Assembly (NCBI GenBank): GCA_012523605.1
Contig: JAAYTY010000120.1
Span: 1-11,253, forward strand
Length of the DNA stretch: 11,253 bases
DNA from: Candidatus Fermentibacterota bacterium
Lineage (GTDB): Bacteria; Fermentibacterota; Fermentibacteria; Fermentibacterales; Fermentibacteraceae
Direction of reading: 5' to 3'
Positions 1-7,111 of the stretch are shown piece after piece. How positions within the stretch are numbered: position 1 is the stretch's first letter; each line of letters starts with the position of its first letter. The notes under the pieces were generated by a model. That model had not been told where the DNA came from. It saw only the letters and a program-made list of their open reading frames with translations, and searched no databases. A program made the position numbers and the translations under genes.

Positions 1-1
1 A

Positions 2-253
2 TTCCCGGGCGACACTGTCCACAGGGCGCAGTGGCCTTCCTGGAACGAATCCGATCTCGCAAGGGAAGAGATCGAGCTCGCCGTGCAGATCAACGGAAAG
101 GTCCGCGGCAGGATAACCCTTCGGGCGTCCGCCACCGAGGAGGAGACCGGCAGGGCGGCGCTCGGCCTCCCGAGGGTCGCCGAGCTTCTCGAAGGCAGGA
201 CGCCGGAGCGCGTGGTGGTGGTGCCCGGCCGGCTGGTGAACATCATCGTCTGA
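2..253 (+). CDS. leuS: Leucyl-tRNA synthetase, C-terminal end (partial)
   Basis: Only the last 83 codons are in the window; the gene enters from the left edge. The frame reads through WPSWNE, then VQINGKVRGRI, and ends RVVVVPGRLVNIIV. These are the characteristic end of bacterial LeuRS: the 'VQ(I/V)NGK.RG' strand and the final 'vpgklvNiv' strand of the C-terminal domain that contacts the tRNA. The enzyme charges tRNA-Leu in the cytoplasm. The TGA stop shares its last base with the ATG of the next gene (TGATG), so the two are probably co-transcribed and translationally coupled. Catalytic HIGH/KMSKS motifs lie outside the window, so activity cannot be judged. Recognition of the family from this fragment is strong. 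Confidence 0.93.
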   Translation, partial: FPGDTVHRAQWPSWNESDLAREEIELAVQINGKVRGRITLRASATEEETGRAALGLPRVAELLEGRTPERVVVVPGRLVNIIV

Positions 254-966
254 TGTCCTCCTTCAGGGAGTCCGATCTGTACGCCCCGGTGCGGGACTTC
301 CTGGAAGGTCAGGGGTATTCCGTGAAGGCCGAGGTCGGTTACTGCGACGTGACGGCCGTGAGGGGAGGCACGCTCCTGGCCGTCGAGCTGAAGCCGACGG
401 CGAGCCTCAGGCTGATCATGCAGGCAGTCTCCAGACTGGAGACTGCCGACTCCGTCTATATCGCCGTTCCCGCCGACGCTCCCGCCGCGAGGAGGGAGAG
501 ATCCTCTCTCATCAGACTGCTGCGGCTCCTCGGGCTCGGCCTCCTGCTCGTGGACACCGAGTCGGGCTCGGTATCCGCGGTGCTCGACCCCTCGGAATAC
601 AGGCCGAGGAAACGGAAGGCGCGCAGGGAGCTTCTCCTGCGGCAGCACGCCGAGCTGGCAGGCGACCCCAATACCGGGGGGTCGCGCAGGCTGGGCGGGA
701 TCATGACTCCGTACAGGCAGAGGGCCCTCCGAATCGCCGCACTGCTCCGGAACCGGGGTCCCGTCAAGGCGAGCGAGGTCAGGGACGAGCTGGTCGAGCC
801 AGCCGCATGGGGCATCCTCTACAGGAATGTGTACGGCTGGTTCGAGAGGGTGGGAAAGGGATCCTACGCCCTGTCGCCGAGGGGGGAGAGGGAGGTTGCC
901 GAGTGGACCCTGCGCGGAGGCCGCGCCGGGGTTTCGGATGACGGCGGCGGCGGCGAAGGCGGCTGA
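253..966 (+). CDS. DUF2161 family PD-(D/E)XK-type protein with C-terminal winged-helix-like region
   Basis: A 237-residue protein. I chose the ATG that overlaps the leuS stop, because the frame upstream of it only reads an out-of-frame version of leuS. The N-terminal half (about residues 5-130) has the DUF2161 pattern: DLYAPVRDFLEGQGYSVKAEV, then D32, then E45-L46-K47. Together these make the D...ExK signature of the PD-(D/E)XK nuclease fold. Next comes a conserved GDPNTGGSRR stretch and 'GIMTPYRQRALRIA' (residues about 150-167). The last third, up to the 'NVYGWFERVGKGSYALSPRGE' region, looks like a winged helix-turn-helix. The family is annotated as putative phosphodiesterase; no substrate or pathway is known to me, so a nucleic-acid role is inferred from the fold only. 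The C-terminus ends in a Gly-rich tail encoded by GGC repeats. Confidence 0.85.
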   Translation: MSSFRESDLYAPVRDFLEGQGYSVKAEVGYCDVTAVRGGTLLAVELKPTASLRLIMQAVSRLETADSVYIAVPADAPAARRERSSLIRLLRLLGLGLLLVDTESGSVSAVLDPSEYRPRKRKARRELLLRQHAELAGDPNTGGSRRLGGIMTPYRQRALRIAALLRNRGPVKASEVRDELVEPAAWGILYRNVYGWFERVGKGSYALSPRGEREVAEWTLRGGRAGVSDDGGGGEGG

Positions 967-1174
967 CACCGGGAGCAGTTGCGGGAGAGTGATGAAGACC
1001 GGCTTCCATAGACCATGAACGAGAAAAGCGCGGTGGACCTGAGCCCGATGGAGTACGAACCGACTGCCACCCTGCGATACCCTGCCCGGAATCCCATGTC
1101 CCTCCGGCATGACCCTCGTGAGAACTCCCGGAGCCGGGCTGCCGGCCGCCGATGGAGCCTGGAGCCGAAGGAGA

Positions 1175-1816
1175 TCAGAACAGGGTCTTGATACCCCCCC
1201 AGGTTGAAGGCGAGAGCCCGAACCAGTCCGAACAGCCTATCTGCATGCAGGGAATCCAGTGCCAAGGCGCATCCGGATCCCAGTCGCCCAGCCACCATGA
1301 GTAGGTCACCGCGCCGTCCGCGGGCGTTCCATTCTCCATTCCGATGTAGGTTCCGGGCTCGAGCGAGCATCCGAAGGCGATGATCTCCCCGGGATGGATT
1401 ATCGCCAGTTCGCCGGACGATACATTCACCGGAGTGTAGGCAACGCCGGTGGAATCCTCGTGACCCTGCGGCACGACGGGCAGGAACTGGACGGAGATGT
1501 CCTCCGTCCCCGGCGGCCCGGGCGGGCCCATATCGGGCAGATCGAGCCAGATGCCGGCTTCAAGGGTCTGGGTTCCCGCCACGCAGAACTCGATTGATTC
1601 GACCAGCAGAAACGGATCGGCCTCGAGAGGCACCTGGAACACCGTCACCGAATAGGTGCCGTATGAGTTCTGGTTCTTCATGTAGCTGTTGGGGTGGTTC
1701 CAGTCCCCGCACGTGTTCCATGCGAAATCGTAATCGTAGGAGCAGGCAGAGAGTCGGGGAACCTGTCCCCCGGCCGAAGTGAACACCGTGATCAGAACCA
1801 GCACGAGAGCGCTCAT
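1175..1816 (-). CDS. Small secreted protein of unknown function, six cysteines
   Basis: A 213-residue protein that I do not recognise. The start is the ATG preceded by AGGAG about 10 bases upstream; the frame stays open further upstream but has no other ATG/GTG/TTG with a ribosome site nearby. Residues 3-13 are hydrophobic (ALVLVLITVFT), consistent with a signal peptide, although the usual positive charges at the N-terminus are missing. The segment LSAC (residues 22-25) matches a lipobox but sits unusually far from the hydrophobic core, so lipoprotein status is doubtful. The rest is rich in Trp, Gly, Pro and acidic residues. Cysteines are at 25, 36, 78, 150, 190 and 195, suggesting disulfides outside the cell. 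It lacks an FlgD-like sorting domain. It lies 177 bases downstream of the broken HTSHGSQ gene on the same strand and may have been co-transcribed with it. Confidence 0.72.
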   Translation of the reverse strand: MSALVLVLITVFTSAGGQVPRLSACSYDYDFAWNTCGDWNHPNSYMKNQNSYGTYSVTVFQVPLEADPFLLVESIEFCVAGTQTLEAGIWLDLPDMGPPGPPGTEDISVQFLPVVPQGHEDSTGVAYTPVNVSSGELAIIHPGEIIAFGCSLEPGTYIGMENGTPADGAVTYSWWLGDWDPDAPWHWIPCMQIGCSDWFGLSPSTWGGIKTLF

Positions 1817-1993
1817 GAATTTCCCACTCCTCTTCTTCGGACCCCCGGGGGGCGAACAAAGCAGCGTGTCACCTGTACGCCCGCGGCTTCGACTTCCGGG
1901 GCACGCCCTCCTCCACTTCGATATGACCCGCATCACACCGGTGGTTCCCCGGCCGGCAACCCATTCCACGGAGGCCGGCGTGGTCCGGCATCC

Positions 1994-3083
1994 TCACGGC
2001 AGAACGACGGCGGTCTCGCACGATGTAGAATGCCCGCACTCGAGGCGCAGGAAATATACCCCTGCCGGGAGGCCCTCCCCGGCGTGAATCTGCACCGGAT
2101 CGTCCGCCGGGTCCAGGTCGAGCCGCTCCAGATGCCGGCCGTCGAGGTCGAAGACGTCCAGAGCCGCACTTCCGCCTGAGCCGGTCGAGTAGAGGATTAC
2201 GACGGTTCCGATGCATGGATTCACAGCGCGGAGAAGGAGTTCCGGGCTTTCCGGAGGTTCGGGTTCCAGGCCCGTGCCCCCCCATCCCGCCGCAAGAGCC
2301 ATCAGCCACCGGAGTGCGCGGCCCTTCTGTTCGCAGCTCTCGGCGGTAGTGTGCCCGTACTCGTCGCCGTAAAAAATGCGGGTGCTCCGCGGGGATTTCC
2401 GAGCTGTTATACAGATAGGTGTGGTGCTCCCGGCCGGAAACGTGGTTGTACCACCAGCTGTCGAGGTCTTCGAAATCGAAGAGAAGCCTGCCGCTCGACC
2501 GGCAGTAGTCCCTTATCTGGGCGTTCCTCAGCCACCTGTTCCAGCCAGCCGACCCCGTGCCCTGTGCGTTGCCCGTGAAATAGACGAATGTCACCCCGGG
2601 ATACTCCGACTCGAGAACGGCCATCGAATCGAGACATGCCTGCACCTCCTCCTCTTCGTAATAGCCGCACTGGGTGCACCAGCACCACATGGACGTGTCG
2701 AGCGAGGGATTGTGGTCCAGCACGGCTCTCGTCATGTCCATTCCGGCCTGGGTCTGCCAGTAGAGGTCCGGAGTGATGCAGGTCTCTCACTCCTGGCCGT
2801 CGAAGATGCACCACTCGCCGCTCGACTGGGGCAGGTACGAGCAGCAGATCTCGAAGGCGTAGAAGGGATCGCCGTCCTCGACGAACTCGAGGCCCCATGT
2901 GAGCTGGGATCCGTGCGAGGTGTGCGCGTAATGCGACTGGATGCCGTTCTTCACCTGATCGATCCTGTACTCGGGAATCGCCTGGAGGTCAGTGCATGTA
3001 TGTTCGACGACCGTGGCACGGGTCTGCGCGGTCAGAAGAACGGGCAGAAGGCATGCGCCGAGAAGGCGGAAGGACTTCCTCAT
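1994..3083 (-). pseudogene. Secreted 'HTSHGSQ' family protein with FlgD-like C-terminus; broken by in-frame TGA and a homopolymer frameshift
   Basis: Three open segments join into one gene of about 362 codons. It starts at ATG 3083 (upstream GGAAAGGGG) with a signal peptide: MRKSF, then LLGACLLPVLLTAQTRA. H54-T-S-H-G-S-Q60 is the family hallmark. Codon 99 is TGA (2787-2789), and the same frame continues directly with ETCITPDLYW. Next come WCWCTQ (133-138), 'LESEYPGVTFVYFTGN' (157-172) and 'DFEDLDSWWYN', all typical of an uncharacterized secreted family found in Bacteroidetes and relatives. At a run of six T (plus-strand A6, 2371-2376) the frame breaks. Dropping one T restores HPHFYGDEYGHT and leads into a final domain with 'VFDLDGRHLERL' and 'GLPAGVYFLRL', an FlgD-Ig-like C-terminus. 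The total length is a multiple of three plus one, consistent with a single inserted base. The gene may be a true pseudogene or carry sequence errors. Its biochemical function is unknown. Confidence 0.8.
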
Positions 3084-3108
3084 TCCGACCCCTTTCCGGA
3101 GTCCCGGC

Positions 3109-3140
3109 CTTATACTCGTGCCGTTCCCCGGGCGGGTCAA
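3109..3140 (-). promoter_or_regulatory. Candidate promoter for the HTSHGSQ gene
   Basis: On the minus strand TTGACC (3135-3140) is followed by TATAAG (3109-3114), 26 bases upstream of the ATG at 3083. The spacer is 20 bases, longer than the usual 16-18, so this is a weak candidate. The same AT-rich island read on the plus strand gives TATACT (3111-3116), a possible -10 for the divergent transporter gene. The hexamers are seen; promoter activity is inferred. Confidence 0.3.
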
Positions 3141-3160
3141 CTTTGGGAGCGGGAGGCGGA

Positions 3161-3826
3161 ATGGGAGCGAAGACACACGAGGGCGGATCGGTGTCCCGCA
3201 GCGGTGCCGCCTCGGCGTCGCTGGTATCGGCCTGCTACATCGCCGCACAGATGCTCTCCGACATAGCGAGCCTCAGAATCGTCATCGTCGCGGGTTTTTC
3301 GATGGACGCGGGCACTCTGGTGTATCCCGTCACGTTCACGCTGAGGGACCTCCTGCACAAGGTCGCCGGCAAGACCACCGCAAGGGCGATGATAGCCGCC
3401 GCGGCCGTCGTCAACGTCGTCATGGCCGCGCTCTTCTGGCTCGTCTCCAGGCTGCCGGCCGACATGACGGTCGGCCCCCAGCACGAGTTCGGAGCCGTGC
3501 TCTCCCCGGTATGGAGGATCGTCGCCGCGTCGATTGTCGCGGAAGTCCTCTCCGAACTGCTGGACACCGAGGTCTATTCCGCATGGACGGCCTGGATGGG
3601 CGGCCGGATGCAGTGGACGAGGGTTCTGGCGAGCAATGCCGCGGCTGTTCCCGTGGATTCCCTCGTATTCTGCTGGCTGGCTTTCGGGGGCGTTCTGCCG
3701 GCCGCCACGGTGTGGGGGATAGTGATCGCCAACCTGCTGCTCAAGGGCGTCGTCACCCTCGTCTCCGTTCCCGCCATCTACCTGGTGGGCGAGGGAGGCA
3801 GGCCGCGGGATCGGACGGTTTCCTGA
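3161..3826 (+). CDS. yhhQ: YhhQ/VUT-family queuosine precursor transporter
   Basis: A 221-residue integral membrane protein, the usual length for the family. The ATG at 3161 follows GGAGG at close spacing; the frame is open further upstream, but that part overlaps the divergent gene's start and looks non-coding. Family signatures are visible: YPVTFTLRDLLHKVAGK (residues 55-71) corresponds to the YPxTFxxxDxxxExxGK motif, and SELLDTEVYS (131-140), the SNAAAVPVDSLVF stretch (158-170) and AFGG follow in the expected order. About six hydrophobic segments are present (roughly 22-45, 76-97, 118-135, 160-178, 180-196, 197-210). Family members import queuosine precursors such as preQ0/preQ1 across the inner membrane for tRNA modification; E. 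coli YhhQ is the characterized example. No other queuosine gene is in the window, so the exact substrate is inferred from the family. Confidence 0.88.
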   Translation: MGAKTHEGGSVSRSGAASASLVSACYIAAQMLSDIASLRIVIVAGFSMDAGTLVYPVTFTLRDLLHKVAGKTTARAMIAAAAVVNVVMAALFWLVSRLPADMTVGPQHEFGAVLSPVWRIVAASIVAEVLSELLDTEVYSAWTAWMGGRMQWTRVLASNAAAVPVDSLVFCWLAFGGVLPAATVWGIVIANLLLKGVVTLVSVPAIYLVGEGGRPRDRTVS

Positions 3827-3849
3827 CCGCTTGCGGCCTGGAAGCAGAA

Positions 3850-3876
3850 GGCCCCGGGGAGCTGCTCCCCGGGGCC
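3850..3876. terminator. GC-rich perfect hairpin between convergent genes
   Basis: A perfect 12-bp inverted repeat (GGCCCCGGGGAG, CTG loop, CTCCCCGGGGCC) lies 24 bases after the transporter stop and 23 bases before the stop of the convergent peptidase gene. Its position suits a shared bidirectional terminator. Neither side has a T-tract, so it is not a classical rho-independent terminator; it could act as an RNA 3'-end stabilizer or need a cofactor. Confidence 0.6.
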
Positions 3877-3898
3877 GCCTGTCACCGGCCGGGATCTC

Positions 3899-6271
3899 CT
3901 ACCGGATCACGACCATCTGTCTGCTCTGCTGGAAGCCGCCGGCATCCATCCTGATCACGTAAACGCCGGCCGGAACGGCTCTTCCAGAGCCATCCCTGAG
4001 GTCCCACTGCAGGGAGTGCGGTCCCTCCGCCATCCAGTCGCTGCCAAGATCGGCAACGATGCGGCCGCTGAGGTCGTACACCGAGAGCGAAACCGGGCCT
4101 GGGGCTCCGAGGCTGAAGGCTATCGAAGCCGAGACGGAGGCCGGGCTCGGGCAGACCGGGGAGAAGGAGTAGACAACCGGAGCGCCCTGTCCCTCCTCGG
4201 CGCCGAGGCCGGTCACCTGGATCGTGCCGGTATAGGTATTGTAGTTGTGATACCAGGCCCTGACCGTGATGTTGCCGGTGGTCTCGGGCGATGCGTACAA
4301 AGTCACCTGGCCGGAGGCGTTCGTGGTCCCGACGGCGTACACCTCGCCTGTCTGCCAGTTGCCCTTCTGGATGCACACCCTCGCCCCGTTGAGCGGGGTG
4401 CCTCCGGTGCCCGTGACGGTGAAGGTGATGTTGGTATTCCCGCTGATCGAAGCGGGATGCGAGCAGGCCAACGTCATGTCTTCCAGTGTCCACATCGGGA
4501 GCTCGGGGTCGCCGAGGAGGTTGTACTCCTTGAGACACCAGTTCATGTACTCGTCCGACGGCGGGCAGAAATGGTCGGTGGCCAGAGCGTGGGCCTGGCC
4601 GAGGAACCAGATGTTGTTGGTGTAGTACTCGTAGTAGAACCTTTCGCAGACAACCTCGCTGGGCCCCTGCCCCGGGCTCGAGGGGCTGCCCCAGCCATAG
4701 CGGGCGTTGAAGGCTCCGAAGCCGCCGCCGTTCGCGGAGTTGTTCCAGGCGTCTCCGCAGCAGGTTCCGGTATCGAGCGCGCCGATGAGGCAGGCGATCG
4801 AGTTCCAGATCGCCACGTTGTCGCCCGTGGTGATGTTAGTGAGGGCCAATATCTGGGCGACCGTGAAGTTGTCGCCGTAAGAGGTGTACATACTGGTCTC
4901 GCTGCCGTGGCTCGCGTGATAGACGTGGTGAGGCCCGGCGTTGATCATGGCGATGGTCATCGCCGTGCTGTTGTTGGGCTCGTAGAGCTTCTCCTCCTCC
5001 CACGTGTCCGGGCAGTAGCCGCTGATTATCTCGGCGCCCGCCGAACCATGGCAGTAGGGGCTGGTCCAAAGCACGCCGCAGGAGTAGCCGATGCGCATCT
5101 CGAGCGGAGCGGTCTCGAAGTAGTCGGAGGAGGGCAGGGCCTGGATATGCTCGTACCAGAGGACCTTGTCGACGTAGAGCGCGGCTTCGGCTGCGCTGTT
5201 GACGCTCGCACGGCCCACCCAGAAGTCCGGATGCCAGTCCACGTTGTCGGATGTCTCGCCCCAGATGTGGTTGTTGTTGCTGTCCCACCTGTCGGCGCCC
5301 GGAGCCGTGTCGTTGTTGTCGGCGAAATACAGGTCGACCGGGGCGTACTCCGTGTAGCCGCCGGCGCTGAGTATGGCGTCGCGGCAGGCTACCTTGTCGT
5401 CGTCGCCGCAGATCAGCACGTACTCGGCGCCCTCCAGACGGCAGTCGGTCAGGAAGGCCCTGATCTCCTGCTGGAGGTCGTAACAGGTGTACTGGTTCTG
5501 GATCCAAGTGGTCGTATAGACGTTCGCCGGGATGCCCTTGGAGGTCTTCCAGTCGGCCAGCTCCTGCATCGCCGTCTGGTAGTCGGGATGGGTGATGATG
5601 ACGTACTCGCCGTACGCGAGGGCGCGAGGCTCGACGAAGTCGGCACCCGAACCCGAGACGTCTGCTGGGTTGATGACGATCGCCCTCACGGCGTCCATCG
5701 AGCGCTGCTCGCTCTGGGCGGTCCGCCGAAGGATGGTCATCGAACCGGGGTCCTGGTGGTACGAGAGCCGCACCGTGAGGCCGCTCAGGACTTCAAGCCC
5801 GCCGCTCGCGGGGTTCCACCTGGCGGGATAGACCAGCAGGCTGGCGACCGGGATGCCGAGGATGGCGCCCGAGCTGCGGAGCTCGACCGTCGAGAAGGGG
5901 AAGGTGCGGTCGTGTCCGTAGATGTGGGGGTCGGGCTCGACGGGATGCACCGTCTGCTCGACGGAGAGGGGCAGAGTGGGGCCGGCAGGCATCACCGTGC
6001 AGCGGCTCCTGATCGGGGTCCACGTTTCGCTCACTATCTCGACGCCGTCGGCCACGCAGGCGGTGGGCAGAGCGACGCGGACCGGGAGCATCGGCAGGGC
6101 CGGCTAGCCCTCGACGGAGATGACGCCTTCGCCGTCGATCCAGACCATCGTGTAGGGACCTGCCTCACGGGTCTCCACTGCGGAGGGATCGACGGGTATG
6201 TCCAGAACAAGCTCGCCTGCGAACGCTGGCACGGCTGCCGAGGCAACAAGGAACAGAATCAGCTTCCTCAT
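3899..6271 (-). CDS. Secreted gingipain-like (C25) cysteine peptidase with FlgD-like C-terminal domain; in-frame TAG at codon 56
   Basis: The full reading frame is 790 codons from ATG 6271, placed 4 bases after a consensus AAGGAGG. It begins with a signal peptide: MRKLILFLVASAAVPAFAG. Codon 56 is TAG (6104-6106), and the frame then continues without interruption for 734 codons from PALPMLPVRVALP, the normal start of the C25 propeptide. The peptidase domain spans about residues 220-593. His455 in HASHGSET and Cys494 in IACLIGALD match the catalytic pair of gingipains, 39 residues apart. The domain ends with LLGDPELPMW. An Ig-like domain (about 601-687) and an FlgD-Ig-like domain (about 703-790: SVYDLSGRIVADL, then WDLRDGSGRAVPAGVYVIR) follow. 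The family cleaves extracellular proteins after activation; the target here is unknown. Only the TAG prevents calling it intact. The internal ATG at 6091 would give a protein without signal peptide and has no good ribosome site. The gene itself ends in TAG. Confidence 0.88.
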
Positions 6272-6275
6272 CTCT

Positions 6276-6282
6276 CCTCCTT
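6276..6282 (-). promoter_or_regulatory. Consensus ribosome binding site for the C25 peptidase
   Basis: AAGGAGG on the minus strand, 4 bases before the ATG at 6271. It is the strongest Shine-Dalgarno in the window. It fixes the start upstream of the in-frame TAG, showing that the first 55 codons, including the signal peptide, belong to the gene. Confidence 0.75.
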
Positions 6283-6331
6283 TTCGGGGTCTGTTGCAGC
6301 AGGGTTCGATCTCGGTGCTTCGGCGGACGAC

Positions 6332-6363
6332 AAAAAGGCGGGTGCGAAAACCCCACCCGCCTT
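6332..6363 (-). terminator. Rho-independent terminator of the EF-G-like transcription unit
   Basis: Read on the minus strand, a 10-bp stem (AAGGCGGGTG pairing with CACCCGCCTT, loop GGGTTTTCG) is followed by a run of T from plus-strand A 6332-6336. It lies about 145 bases after the stop of the small membrane protein and about 60 bases before the C25 start. It therefore ends the upstream unit and isolates the peptidase gene as its own unit. Confidence 0.85.
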
Positions 6364-6506
6364 ACGATCGATTTCGCAGCCTGATCCCGGACTCGTCCGG
6401 GCCGGCGCAATGCCCAACTGACTCACTCTCCCTGCTGGAGCCTGTCCTCCCGTGCGAGAGCTCTCACAAACCGGAAACCCGCCTGCGGAACTCTGCGCAG
6501 GGCTGG

Positions 6507-7097
6507 CTACCGGTCTTCAAGGACCGTGGTAATATACCAGACCGCTTCGGCAACGCCAGTCAGCGGTCCCGACCATTCAAGCCCGTCGGACGAATAGACC
6601 TCGACGACGCCTTCGGAGTCTTCCCGTGACACGACCACCAGCAGGTCCGTTCCGAAGAAGGCGGAGGCCATCTCGAACTTCCCCTGACCATCGGCATCAC
6701 CCAGATCCAGCAGATCGGGATAGAGTACGAGACCCGCCGGCGCCCCGCTCCCTCCGATCGCCTCCCTTGCCTCCTCGGCGGCGCCTCCGACCCCGGATAC
6801 GGCCACTGAAACCTCGAGCGGTGCGACATCCCGCTCCACTGCGTTCCAGTCTACTCCTGTGGGCGCCAGCGCCGCCTCTTCAGCCCCGGAGTCATCGTCG
6901 CCGAGGGCGTCGAGTAGGAGGAGACCTCCCACGACTACAGCGGCGCCGACAGCCAGGTATGCGTCTATGCTTCCGCCCTCGTCAGAGTCGGAAGCTGTGT
7001 CCGGTCCTGATGCCGAGGCGGAGGGGCAGGCCGCCGTGAAGTTGAGCATCAGGAAAGCCAGCAGCGCTCCGGGCAGTCCGGACATTCCGCCTGTCAT
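6507..7097 (-). CDS. Small envelope protein, signal or lipoprotein-like N-terminus and one membrane segment, unknown function
   Basis: A 196-residue protein that I do not recognise. The ATG at 7097 is 14 bases after the EF-G-like stop; an alternative ATG at 7085 lies 4 codons later. Residues 8-23 are hydrophobic and end in TAAC24, a poor lipobox. A Ser/Asp/Gly-rich linker follows, then a clear membrane span at about 46-65 (YLAVGAAVVVGGLLLLDALG). An acidic C-terminal domain runs from about residue 78 to the end and contains beta-like segments such as DLLVVVSRED and VVEVYSSDGLEWSG. The frame also stays open for 1.8 kb upstream within the EF-G-like gene, but that part is a GC-driven shadow. Tight spacing and the shared terminator put it in one operon with the EF-G-like protein. 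No functional link can be read from the sequence. Confidence 0.7.
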   Translation of the reverse strand: MTGGMSGLPGALLAFLMLNFTAACPSASASGPDTASDSDEGGSIDAYLAVGAAVVVGGLLLLDALGDDDSGAEEAALAPTGVDWNAVERDVAPLEVSVAVSGVGGAAEEAREAIGGSGAPAGLVLYPDLLDLGDADGQGKFEMASAFFGTDLLVVVSREDSEGVVEVYSSDGLEWSGPLTGVAEAVWYITTVLEDR

Positions 7098-7111
7098 CCG
7101 TGCGCCTTTCG

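Noticed and set aside
967..1174. Possible gene or terminator in the convergent gap after DUF2161
   Set aside because: Frames here are short shadows, and the only inverted repeats (for example GCCGG/CCGGC near 1135-1150) are short and lack T-tracts.
2743..2789. SECIS element for selenocysteine insertion at the TGA
   Set aside because: The best stem after TGA is CCGG-A-CCT with AGG-CCGG and a 14-base loop without early G residues. It is weak, and the same gene carries a second lesion, so a selenoprotein is not supported.
3899..4160. True type IX secretion C-terminal sorting signal
   Set aside because: The C-terminal domain fits the broader FlgD-Ig-like type seen in many uncultured phyla. No T9SS component is in the window, so the export route cannot be claimed.
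3899..6271. Stop-codon reassignment (TAG or TGA as sense)
   Set aside because: TAG ends the C25, zinc-ribbon and small membrane protein genes, and TGA ends leuS, DUF2161, yhhQ and EF-G-like genes at sensible places. Both act as stops.
4016..6421. 801-codon open frame on the plus strand opposite the C25 peptidase
   Set aside because: Its translation is a low-information Val/Gly/Arg/Asp-rich shadow with no domain or ribosome site, while the opposite strand encodes a clear peptidase. Long antisense frames are expected at this GC content.
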